Origin: a gamma proteobacterium IMCC1989
GTDB lineage: Bacteria; Pseudomonadota; Gammaproteobacteria; Pseudomonadales; Cellvibrionaceae
Assembly: GCA_000209515.2 (NCBI GenBank)
Contig: AEVK01000052.1
Coordinates: 1 to 32,994 of the forward strand
Direction: 5' to 3'
Length of the DNA stretch: 32,994 bases
Shown here in pieces: positions 9,080 to 16,731 of the stretch. The position numbers and the translations under genes were made by a program. Every line of letters starts with the position of its first letter. The stretch's first letter is position 1. The notes beneath the pieces were generated by a model that searched no databases, was not told where the DNA came from, and saw only the letters and a program-made list of their open reading frames with translations.

Positions 9080-9676
9080 ATGAGACGTTTGTTATTTGTT
9101 TGTTATATCATGTTTTTCACGTCAACAGTGTATGCGGAAAATCAAACGATTATAGTAGCGGGGGGATGCTTTTGGTGTGTAGAGTCAGACTATGAAAAAT
9201 ACCCCGGTGTACTCTCTGCAGAATCGGGTTATATTAACGGCTCCACTAAAAATCCAACTTATCGCCAAGTGGCTAGCAAGAAAACCGGACATTACGAAGT
9301 CGTAAAAATCACTTACAATCCAGACATCGTTTCGGCAAAAAAACTAGTGGATTATTTTTGGCTCACTATCGACCCTACCGATGATAAAGGTCAGTTTTGT
9401 GATAAAGGGTCTCCATATAAAACCGCTTTGTTTTATCAAAACTCAGGGCAAGAAAAAATATTTCGCCAATCGTTAGCCGATATTGAAAAAAACAAACCAT
9501 TTGATGAAGCAATTGTGACTAAAATTTTACCCGCGGAGACTTTTTACACCGCAGAAGATTATCATCAAGATTATTACAAAAAGAGTTCTTTGCGGTATAA
9601 GTACTATCGTGCCTCCTGTGGCCGAGATGCGAGAATTAAAAAGTTATGGGGAGAGGTTGCTTCTAAGAAAATTTAA
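9080..9676 (+). CDS. msrA: peptide methionine-S-sulfoxide reductase MsrA, exported
   Basis: Reduces the S form of methionine sulfoxide in proteins. The catalytic motif GGCFWC holds Cys30. Conserved downstream stretches are GHYEVVKITYNP, IDPTDDKGQFCDKGSPY and TAEDYHQDYY. Cys180 in RASCGRD is the likely resolving cysteine. The first 19 residues (MRRLLFVCYIMFFTSTVYA) form a clear Sec signal peptide, so the enzyme should repair periplasmic proteins rather than cytoplasmic ones. 198 residues fits one MsrA domain plus signal; no MsrB domain is fused or adjacent. A GGTGGG stretch before the ATG serves as ribosome-binding site. It converges on the M48 peptidase gene with a 41-bp gap. Confidence 0.95.
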   Translation: MRRLLFVCYIMFFTSTVYAENQTIIVAGGCFWCVESDYEKYPGVLSAESGYINGSTKNPTYRQVASKKTGHYEVVKITYNPDIVSAKKLVDYFWLTIDPTDDKGQFCDKGSPYKTALFYQNSGQEKIFRQSLADIEKNKPFDEAIVTKILPAETFYTAEDYHQDYYKKSSLRYKYYRASCGRDARIKKLWGEVASKKI

Positions 9677-9711
9677 CGCATACTAGAGTTATTAGTGGTG
9701 AATATTCAGAA

Positions 9712-9727
9712 CTTTTCTTAAGAAAAG
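9712..9727. repeat. perfect 16-bp palindrome at convergent gene ends
   Basis: CTTTTCTTAAGAAAAG reads the same on both strands and overlaps the stop codon of the M48 peptidase gene (9718-9720). It is AT-rich and has no spare loop, so it would be a weak terminator at best. Confidence 0.5.
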
Positions 9728-11742
9728 CCCTCAAGCAAGGTATTGGAATATAGCGGCGGAATAGGGCAGTTCAATGTGTCGGCAATAGCTCTGAATAATT
9801 CAGCTTCTTGTGTATTCACTTTTCCATCGTAATTTATACAAGCCATAATTGCTCTAAGCAATATAGGTTTTCGCAATGGCTTTAATTGGCTCAATTCGTT
9901 TAGCGCATTATCCACGGCTTTGAAGGAATACCCGTCTAAAAGAGCTATGTTGTCTAATTCTAATATCTTTTTTCCTGATACAAAAGCCTGATTCGGCTGT
10001 GGGTTTTCTCCATGGTGAACAACAGCGCTTAATAGTATTTCTATGGATTGCTGGCATTGTCTTAATGATCTGTTCTCTTTATGTGACTTGACTTCTACAG
10101 TGTGAGTCACTATTCGGTATAAGCACCACTCAAATAAAGAGACAGCTTTGTCAGCTTTAATGAGCTGCGCCAAATTTTTTTTGAAAGTTCTATATTGAGG
10201 CGCCGATAGCAATTTTAGTGCAGGTACTGATAAGTCGATAAGTAATAAGCGGTAGTGTTTTTCAAGCCTATGAATATCGTCTAATAATAATCTAACTTCT
10301 GCGTAGCTTTCCGGCGTAGCATCTTTTTGTAAACGTTTAAGCTGTTGTTGCTGTATTCTCGTATCTTGATCTATCAATAAGCAATAGATTAATGCTCTTG
10401 CAGAAAAAGGTTCATGTGCGGCAGTCATAATGCGACGGGGTATTTTTTTAATTAATTCTTTGCTAATAAGTAAGGTGACATCGCTAGGTTCGCCAGCCGT
10501 ATCAATGGCCTTGTCGATTATTGAGTCTTTCGTTTGAGCCAATCTAGGGTTAGATATGTTCGGTGTTGGGGTGGCAACATAATTAACCGCGCTATTATTA
10601 GTCGCTACATTGTTGTCAGCTGTATTATTAGAATCGGGGTTGTATTGAGTTTTCGGAGTGCTGTCTATTGAAGTACTATCTATTGAAGTGCTATTTATTG
10701 AAGGGTATTGTCCATTCCATCGAGGCTCTACACGTCGAATACGATCATCGAGTGGTGGATGTGTTGCCATTAGTGAGCTGAATTTATTCTTAATACCCTC
10801 ACCGAAAAAAAGATGACTAAATTCTGAGGCGTTAGCTTGATGAATTGTTGAGCCATAATTAGATGCGCCAATTTTTTTTAATGCATTGCTAATACCTAAA
10901 GAATTGCGAGTGAATTGCACCGCTGAAGCATCTGCTAAAAATTCTCTCTGCCTACTGACAGCGGCTTTAATTATGTTGCCAAAAAAAGTACCGCTATAGC
11001 CAATCACAACAAGCGCAAGCCCTAAGATCATTTGTTGCCCACGATTTTTATTACGACGCCTTGAATAACCATACCCTGATGAGCCACGAATAATAAAGCT
11101 GCCAATTAATCCAATCACTAAAATCCCATGTAAACAAGCGATGAGTCTCATGTTTAAGCGCATATCACCATTATGTATATGGCTGAACTCATGCGCCATC
11201 ACGCCCTGCAATTCATCTCGGTTGAGTAATTCTATACAGCCTTGCGTTACACCGATGACGGCATCACGCCTTGATAAACCAGCAGCAAACGCATTAATAC
11301 TGTTATCGGCTAATAAATAAACGGATGGTACAGGGTTGCCCGAGGCGATGGCCATTTCTTCGACGACATTCAATATTTTCTTTTCGGCAGGGTCTTGGCT
11401 GTTAGGGTGAAGTAATCGACCACCTAATGATTCGGCCACATATTTTCCACCTTGAGATAGCTTGGTTAGCTTATATAGCGAGCCAATACCGACAACGCTA
11501 ACTACTCCTGTAATAACCCACAAAAAAATATCAGAACTGATTATATGAAAAAAGTGCGAGCTTAACGATGTGGTGTATGTTTGATAGGCTTGAAGACTAG
11601 TTGTATGAGATTGAAAAAAGTATAAGAAAATCGTGATAGCTAATATGGTAATCGCGATTAAACAACATACGGCTATAACTAATAAAAAAACTAATAACGT
11701 TGTTTTCTTTTTAGCACTATGTTGATGCTCGAAAAAATTCAT
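9718..11742 (-). CDS. membrane M48-family metallopeptidase with C-terminal extension
   Basis: 674 residues. Two transmembrane segments come first (about residues 14-43 and 73-92), then an HtpX-like M48 zinc peptidase domain with HEFSH (His184, Glu185, His188) and a third ligand Glu267 in REFLADASA. Two more hydrophobic segments (about 200-218 and 238-256) lie inside the domain, as in HtpX. A low-complexity Ser/Thr/Asn/Asp linker (about 345-400) contains three copies of a pentapeptide. The last ~250 residues are a mainly helical soluble region, unlike short HtpX, ending in a TerB-like-looking segment (AIMACINYDGKVNTQEAELFRAIADTL). It lies 124 bp downstream of lemA on the same strand with no terminator between, a pairing common for this peptidase type. 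Likely role: membrane protein quality control; the substrate is unknown. Confidence 0.9.
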   Translation of the reverse strand: MNFFEHQHSAKKKTTLLVFLLVIAVCCLIAITILAITIFLYFFQSHTTSLQAYQTYTTSLSSHFFHIISSDIFLWVITGVVSVVGIGSLYKLTKLSQGGKYVAESLGGRLLHPNSQDPAEKKILNVVEEMAIASGNPVPSVYLLADNSINAFAAGLSRRDAVIGVTQGCIELLNRDELQGVMAHEFSHIHNGDMRLNMRLIACLHGILVIGLIGSFIIRGSSGYGYSRRRNKNRGQQMILGLALVVIGYSGTFFGNIIKAAVSRQREFLADASAVQFTRNSLGISNALKKIGASNYGSTIHQANASEFSHLFFGEGIKNKFSSLMATHPPLDDRIRRVEPRWNGQYPSINSTSIDSTSIDSTPKTQYNPDSNNTADNNVATNNSAVNYVATPTPNISNPRLAQTKDSIIDKAIDTAGEPSDVTLLISKELIKKIPRRIMTAAHEPFSARALIYCLLIDQDTRIQQQQLKRLQKDATPESYAEVRLLLDDIHRLEKHYRLLLIDLSVPALKLLSAPQYRTFKKNLAQLIKADKAVSLFEWCLYRIVTHTVEVKSHKENRSLRQCQQSIEILLSAVVHHGENPQPNQAFVSGKKILELDNIALLDGYSFKAVDNALNELSQLKPLRKPILLRAIMACINYDGKVNTQEAELFRAIADTLNCPIPPLYSNTLLEGFS
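10657..10701. repeat. three tandem 15-bp units inside the M48 peptidase gene
   Basis: Units begin at 10657, 10672 and 10687 (AGTGCTGTCTATTGA and two near-copies differing at one or two bases). In the protein they give a repeated Ser-Thr-Ser-Ile-Asp/Asn pentapeptide in the linker between peptidase and C-terminal domain. The 15-bp period keeps the frame, so copy number could vary without breaking the gene. Confidence 0.8.
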
Positions 11743-11866
11743 AAAAATGTTTTCTATTTATTCTCAATTCAGCGGCTTGATGAACGGGTTAAATACCGAG
11801 CCAATCTCGAAATGGCTAAATTAACATAATGGGTCAATACATATGTTGTGTAATAAACTGTTAAGC

Positions 11867-12463
11867 TTAAAAGTTAATTTTAGGTGCTGCTTGAATCTCA
11901 ACACTATCAGCAAACTCTAATAATTCTGCATCAGTGCGATGACCAAAAAAACCGGCGAAAAATATCGGGGGAAAGCTCTGACGGTAAATATTGTATTCTG
12001 TCACCGCATCATTAAAGGCTTGTCGAGCAAAAGAGACTTTGTTTTCAGTACTCGTTAGTTCTTCCGACAGTTGCATCATGTTACTACTGGCTTTTAAATC
12101 AGGGTAAGCTTCCATAACAACATTTAAATTGCCCAATGCGCTAGTTAAGGCACCTTCGGCACCGGCTAGCTCCTTCATTGCTAATGCACTGCTAGGGTTA
12201 GCGGCAGCGGCTTTTAAGCCTGCAGCGGCGGTGTTTCTTGCCCCAATAACTGCTTCAAGTGTTTCTTTTTCATGTTTTAAATATCCTTTAGCGGTTGCTA
12301 CTAGATTAGGAATAAGGTCGTAGCGGCGTTTTAGTTGTACTTCTATTTGTGAAAAGCCATTTTCATAGCGGTTTTTTAATGACACTAGGCTGTTATAGAT
12401 ACCGACAATATAAAAGACGAGGGCGATAAGGATAACGATAAATATGATAGAAGACGTAGACAT
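11867..12463 (-). CDS. lemA: LemA family membrane protein
   Basis: 198 residues with one N-terminal transmembrane helix (about 5-25), then a helical-bundle domain with the family stretch FSQIEVQLKRRYDLIPNLVATAKGYLKHEKETLE and the later LKASSNMMQLSEELTSTENKVSFARQAFND. The short N-terminus should face the periplasm and the helical domain the cytoplasm, as in known LemA proteins. An AGAGAG stretch precedes the ATG as ribosome-binding site. It is the first gene of a two-gene unit with the M48 peptidase, which suggests the two act together at the inner membrane; the molecular role of LemA is not established. Confidence 0.95.
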   Translation of the reverse strand: MSTSSIIFIVILIALVFYIVGIYNSLVSLKNRYENGFSQIEVQLKRRYDLIPNLVATAKGYLKHEKETLEAVIGARNTAAAGLKAAAANPSSALAMKELAGAEGALTSALGNLNVVMEAYPDLKASSNMMQLSEELTSTENKVSFARQAFNDAVTEYNIYRQSFPPIFFAGFFGHRTDAELLEFADSVEIQAAPKINF

Positions 12464-12863
12464 AGCCGGATCTCTCTGCTGGCAAATTGGTAAGCGGATG
12501 TATGTATAGCTTCAGTTTACTGATTAACTGAAAATATGCCAATACAAGATAGTGCAACGCAGTCTTTGTTTGAGTGATGAACTGTGTTCTAGTTAACAGT
12601 ATGACGATTTAGTCTAGAAAATTGTCGTTTAAATTCCCTTTTGGTTTGACTGGTTTTACTTATGCAACTACTGTGCGCTTCGCAATGATATGGAGTGTTA
12701 GCTGTATTAATAAAAATAATAAAAATGCAGCTTGTGCTCTATACATTCTTTTGTATTTGATCTTTTTCGTTACCTTGCTTTGTTTCTTCGCTTTATCTCT
12801 AAGGTAATTATTAACTACTAATAACGATGTACATTTAATCATCAGATTGATGAGGAATAACCT
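12464..12863. other. 400-bp divergent gap between lemA and the PKD protein gene
   Basis: Must hold promoters for both genes, but none is clear enough to call. An inverted repeat TTCAGTT (12511-12517) / AACTGAA (12526-12532) lies 48-69 bp before lemA. GAGGA at 12852-12856 is the ribosome-binding site of the rightward gene. Two overlapping ~60-codon frames on opposite strands (12622-12807 plus, 12660-12842 minus) are AT-driven and lack ribosome-binding sites, so I do not call them. Confidence 0.5.
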
Positions 12864-15428
12864 ATGTATAAAAAAATACTTCTTATTAGCTCAATTTTAT
12901 TGAGCGTGCTTATGGCTTCCAGCACATATGCAAACAATTCAGGCCGTTATTCATGGTGGAATAATTTTTTTGGCGGACACAATCATGAATGCCATACTCA
13001 TCAAGGCAGTTACGCAGGCCATTATTATTGGTCGCGTTTTTTTTGGTGGCACAATCATTGCCCGAATCAGGCACCAGTAGCTGATGCGGGTAATGATCAG
13101 GATGTTCTTGTTGATGAGCTCGTTTCTTTAGACGCTAGCGCTAGTAGTGATGCCGATGGCCAGATTATCCGTTACCGTTGGAGACAGCTTAGTGGGCCTC
13201 GCGTGAGACTATCGGGACGTCGAAGCGCTACAGCAAGCTTCACTGCGCCAGAAGTCACAGAAACTACAGAGCTGACGTTTGTCTTAAAAGTAAGAGATAA
13301 CCGACGTGCTCGTGATAGAGATCAAGTGATTGTAACGGTATCTCCTGATGTAGTATCAGCGCCACCAGTGGCTGACGCAGGTATTGACCAAGCGGTTGAT
13401 GAAGAAACCGTAGTCATTTTAGATGGTACGGCAAGTACCGATCCAGATAATGATATTACGAGTTATGCATGGCTTCAAACCGCTGGCAGCTCTGTTGCAT
13501 TAACCGACGGTGATTCAGCAACAGCTAGTTTTACTGCACCTAGTGTCGCGGTTGCTGAAACCCTGAGTTTTGAACTCACCGTAACGGATGCGCTTAGTAA
13601 CGCAGCCACAGACAGTGTTGATATAATAGTTGAGCCTGTTATTCCAACCTCACAAGCGAATGTACGAGTAAGAACCTTAGATGCTTCTCTGGTATCTGGT
13701 GTTGAGCTTGAATTTTACGTAAATGGCATTAAGCGTGATGACCTAAGCAGTACGGTCAATGAAACGGCTGTGTTAACTATCGATGCCGATGTTGATTACT
13801 CGATCAGAACCAATACCGCAGGCTTCGCGGTACAGGTAATTCCATTTAGATCTGCAGCTGAAGGCGGTAATGTCGATTTAGATATTACATTAATCCCTCG
13901 TGGTGATGTTATTACCATTAGTGGAGCAGGTTCTTTCGCGGAAGAGGGTAGTGATGGCGCTGCTGTTAGTTTTACTACTAGTGACTTTGTTGATGCGAAT
14001 GGCAACCCAGTAGTGGGCGATATTCAATTAAGCATCACTCCAGTTGATGTGTCTCAACCAGCTACATTGGCCGCTTTTCCCGGTGAGTTTACCGGTATTC
14101 TTGAAAGTGACGGTACAGAAACACCTATTGTCAGTTTTGGTACGGTGGAGTATGAATTTACCGCCAATGGTGAATCTATCAACCTAGCGCAGGGTGCGAC
14201 TGCCGATGTGTTAATCCCTATCTATAGCTTCACTTATCAAGACGGCAGTAATATCGCAGTTGGCGATACCATTCCTTTATGGTCTTTAGATGAAGAGACG
14301 GGGATTTGGGATCAAGAAGGGACCGGCACTGTCGTTGCTTCTATCGATTCACCAACGGGGCTGGCATTAAGCGCCACTGTTAGTCATTTCTCGTGGTGGA
14401 ACTGTGATGTGAGCATGAATGCTGCTCGTGTTGAGGTCACTGTATTGGGCACCGACAATGGTACTGCTACGGTATATGGTCGTACATCAGCTAGTATTGG
14501 CTGGCGTCCAAGTTTGGTAGATACCACCATTCCGGTAAATGGCACAACAAGCCCGTTACCTATCCCTAGTGGGGTAGAAACCTGTCTATGGGCTGAGGTT
14601 AACTTTGATAGTGGCAGTTCGGTTATCACGGCAGAGCAGTGTGTAACACCGGCAGCTAATGAACAGTTAAGTCTTACCTTTGGCACAGGTTCTAGCGAAC
14701 CATTAGATGTGTTGGCTTTACCGGGTGATGCAAGTGATGTGACCAACATTACAGATTACTTGCTAAGTCCTATCGACACAATAGTGATATCGCCAGTGTC
14801 AGTAGAGTCGCAAGTGACTTACTCTGTCTCTACAGGTGCATTGCCAGCAGGTGTTGTGTTGTCAGTTATTAATGGTACGCAAGTAGAAGTGGGTGGTATT
14901 GCTACGGAGTCGGGCATATTTGCTGCAACCATATTGGCTACCGATAACGAGGGCAATACTGATGAAGTTATTGTTAATTTCGACATCAGCCCGAATATCG
15001 AACCGCCACAGCTCAGCTTTGGAAATGACTATATTAACGTAGGTTCTAACGATCCAGTCGTTATCGACCTTAACGAATATAATCTTGGTGGTTTAGCTGT
15101 GAACTGGTCTTTGACAGAAGCTATATTGCCTGCTTGGTTAACGTTCAACAATAACACTGGTGAGCTAACGATAGATCCAACATTAGTACCTCTAATCGAC
15201 TTTCCTAGCGAGAACGATGAGCTGTTTATTGGAGAAGAAAGTAATTACTTTTATTCTTCAGTCAACGCAATCAATATTAGCGGGACGAGTGAGGCGGTAA
15301 TATTCCTTAATGTGTTCTCTGGAGATGGCATTTTTATCGAGTTTACAATACAGAGTGACATATTTTGTGGTGAGCTAGAGCAGTTTTGTAATCCACAGCT
15401 TGGTATTGTTCCAGTACCGGCTACTTAA
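12864..15428 (+). CDS. large secreted PKD/Ig-like protein with His/Trp-rich N-terminus
   Basis: 854 residues. A signal peptide (MYKKILLISSILLSVLMASSTYA) comes first. Residues 31-66 are unusual: W-x2-FF-x2-HNH occurs twice (32-41 and 56-65), with extra His and with Cys43 and Cys66. Two PKD domains follow (about 70-160 and 167-258), each opening with VADAG-D-Q and containing SATASFTAP. Next is a carboxypeptidase-regulatory-like segment (about 262-345). A region to ~510 with IPLWSLDEETGIWDQEGTG and a closing SHFSWWNCD resembles the extracellular fold of CILP/FAM171-type proteins. Two cadherin/putative-Ig-like domains lie at about 626-712 and 715-790. No sorting anchor or enzyme motif is seen. 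GAGGA at 12852-12856 supports the ATG, and a terminator follows, so it is a single-gene unit. Likely a surface or secreted adhesion or binding protein; function unknown. Confidence 0.85.
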   Translation: MYKKILLISSILLSVLMASSTYANNSGRYSWWNNFFGGHNHECHTHQGSYAGHYYWSRFFWWHNHCPNQAPVADAGNDQDVLVDELVSLDASASSDADGQIIRYRWRQLSGPRVRLSGRRSATASFTAPEVTETTELTFVLKVRDNRRARDRDQVIVTVSPDVVSAPPVADAGIDQAVDEETVVILDGTASTDPDNDITSYAWLQTAGSSVALTDGDSATASFTAPSVAVAETLSFELTVTDALSNAATDSVDIIVEPVIPTSQANVRVRTLDASLVSGVELEFYVNGIKRDDLSSTVNETAVLTIDADVDYSIRTNTAGFAVQVIPFRSAAEGGNVDLDITLIPRGDVITISGAGSFAEEGSDGAAVSFTTSDFVDANGNPVVGDIQLSITPVDVSQPATLAAFPGEFTGILESDGTETPIVSFGTVEYEFTANGESINLAQGATADVLIPIYSFTYQDGSNIAVGDTIPLWSLDEETGIWDQEGTGTVVASIDSPTGLALSATVSHFSWWNCDVSMNAARVEVTVLGTDNGTATVYGRTSASIGWRPSLVDTTIPVNGTTSPLPIPSGVETCLWAEVNFDSGSSVITAEQCVTPAANEQLSLTFGTGSSEPLDVLALPGDASDVTNITDYLLSPIDTIVISPVSVESQVTYSVSTGALPAGVVLSVINGTQVEVGGIATESGIFAATILATDNEGNTDEVIVNFDISPNIEPPQLSFGNDYINVGSNDPVVIDLNEYNLGGLAVNWSLTEAILPAWLTFNNNTGELTIDPTLVPLIDFPSENDELFIGEESNYFYSSVNAINISGTSEAVIFLNVFSGDGIFIEFTIQSDIFCGELEQFCNPQLGIVPVPAT

Positions 15429-15457
15429 TTTACACTAATAAGCCTAGTGCAATGTTC

Positions 15458-15493
15458 AAAAGCCCCTCAATTAAATTTTTGAGGGGCTTTTTT
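15458..15493 (+). terminator. strong terminator after the PKD protein gene
   Basis: AAAAGCCCCTCAA at 15458-15470 pairs perfectly with TTGAGGGGCTTTT at 15479-15491 around an 8-base loop, followed by T to 15493. The mirrored A run means it could also stop leftward transcripts. Confidence 0.95.
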
Positions 15494-15602
15494 ATGCGTT
15501 ATTTATATACGCGACTTAAAATGCTTACAGGCATTAAACTTACTCGCATCCCCTTAATATTATTGATAAAATGCTCGGCCTTTTATAGCTGATCTCAATA
15601 AT

Positions 15603-16679
15603 ATGTCTTCTACTCTTTCCCCTAATCGTCCGGCCGCTGTTCCAGCACAAATGGATAAAACCCGTGAGCTAGTGAAGCAACACTTGGCTAATGTTGTTAT
15701 CCCTACAGCAGATTCTATTGCTAATGCGGCTGAATATACCCAGCGTATCAAAACGCTATTGGTGGAAAATAACGCAACGATAGTAGCGCATTATTATACC
15801 GATCCGGTTATTCAGGCATTAGCCGAAGAAACTGGTGGTTGTGTCGCAGATTCCTTAGAAATGGCGCGTTTTGGCCAACAGCATCAAGCCGATACACTTA
15901 TTGTTGCTGGCGTGAAGTTTATGGGCGAGACCGCCAAAATCCTTACACCTGAAAAGCGTGTGTTAATGCCGACGTTAGAAGCGACTTGTTCCTTAGATCT
16001 GGGCTGCCCAATAGATGAGTTTTCGGCTTTCTGTGATGCACATCCCGATAGGGAGGTGGTTGTTTATGCCAACACATCAGCCGCAGTCAAAGCCCGTGCC
16101 GACTGGGTAGTGACATCCAGTATTGCTTTGCAGGTGATTGAGCATTTAGATAGCGAAGGCAAAAAAATTATCTGGGCACCAGATAAACACTTGGGTGAAT
16201 ATGTACAACGAGCTACCGGCGCAGATATGCTGTTATGGGATGGGGCTTGTATCGTACACGAAGAGTTTAAAGCGAAAGGCATCTTGGACTTAAAAGCGGT
16301 ATATCCCGATGCAATAGTGTTGGTGCATCCAGAATCGCCTCATAGTGTGGTTGAAATTGCAGATGTTGTCGGTTCAACATCACAGCTGATAAAAGCATCA
16401 CAAACCATGGACCAACAGCAATTTATCGTGGCGACAGATCAAGGCATTTTTTACAAAATGCAGCAGCTTAGTCCTGAAAAAGAATTTTATATTGCACCTA
16501 CGGCAGGTAGCGGGGCGACTTGTCGTAGCTGTGCTAATTGCCCATGGATGGCAATGAACAGCTTAGAAAGAATTGTCCACGCATTAGAGCAGGGCAAAGA
16601 CGAAATTCACGTGGATCGTAAATTAGGCGAGCAAGCCATGCGCCCATTAAATCGTATGTTGTCTTTTACCGCGTCATAA
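15603..16679 (+). CDS. nadA: quinolinate synthase
   Basis: Condenses iminoaspartate with dihydroxyacetone phosphate to make quinolinate in NAD synthesis, using an oxygen-sensitive [4Fe-4S] cluster. The three cluster ligands are visible as Cys129 ([10 protein letters not shown]), Cys216 ([10 protein letters not shown]) and Cys313 ([10 protein letters not shown]), with the same mutual spacing as E. coli Cys113, Cys200 and Cys297. HYYTDPVIQ and [12 protein letters not shown] are also family motifs. 358 residues is typical. The ATG at 15603 has no obvious Shine-Dalgarno sequence; a second in-frame ATG at 15651 is possible. nadB is not nearby. speA starts 49 bp downstream. Confidence 0.97.
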   Translation: MSSTLSPNRPAAVPAQMDKTRELVKQHLANVVIPTADSIANAAEYTQRIKTLLVENNATIVAHYYTDPVIQALAEETGGCVADSLEMARFGQQHQADTLIVAGVKFMGETAKILTPEKRVLMPTLEATCSLDLGCPIDEFSAFCDAHPDREVVVYANTSAAVKARADWVVTSSIALQVIEHLDSEGKKIIWAPDKHLGEYVQRATGADMLLWDGACIVHEEFKAKGILDLKAVYPDAIVLVHPESPHSVVEIADVVGSTSQLIKASQTMDQQQFIVATDQGIFYKMQQLSPEKEFYIAPTAGSGATCRSCANCPWMAMNSLERIVHALEQGKDEIHVDRKLGEQAMRPLNRMLSFTAS

Positions 16680-16713
16680 CTTCTTTTAATACCGCCCCCT
16701 TTTCTTTTCGCTC

Positions 16714-16731
16714 AGGAGAAACCTATCGTTG
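16714..16731 (+). promoter_or_regulatory. ribosome-binding site fixing a TTG start for speA
   Basis: AGGAG at 16714-16718 lies ten bases before TTG at 16729-16731. There is no ATG nearby in frame that would keep the family N-terminus, so TTG is the likely start. A weak start codon may limit SpeA synthesis (inference). Confidence 0.65.

Noticed and set aside
12622-12842. Two ~60-codon frames on opposite strands between lemA and the PKD gene
   Set aside because: They overlap each other, lack ribosome-binding sites and consist of AT-driven Phe/Leu/Lys-rich sequence in a promoter region.
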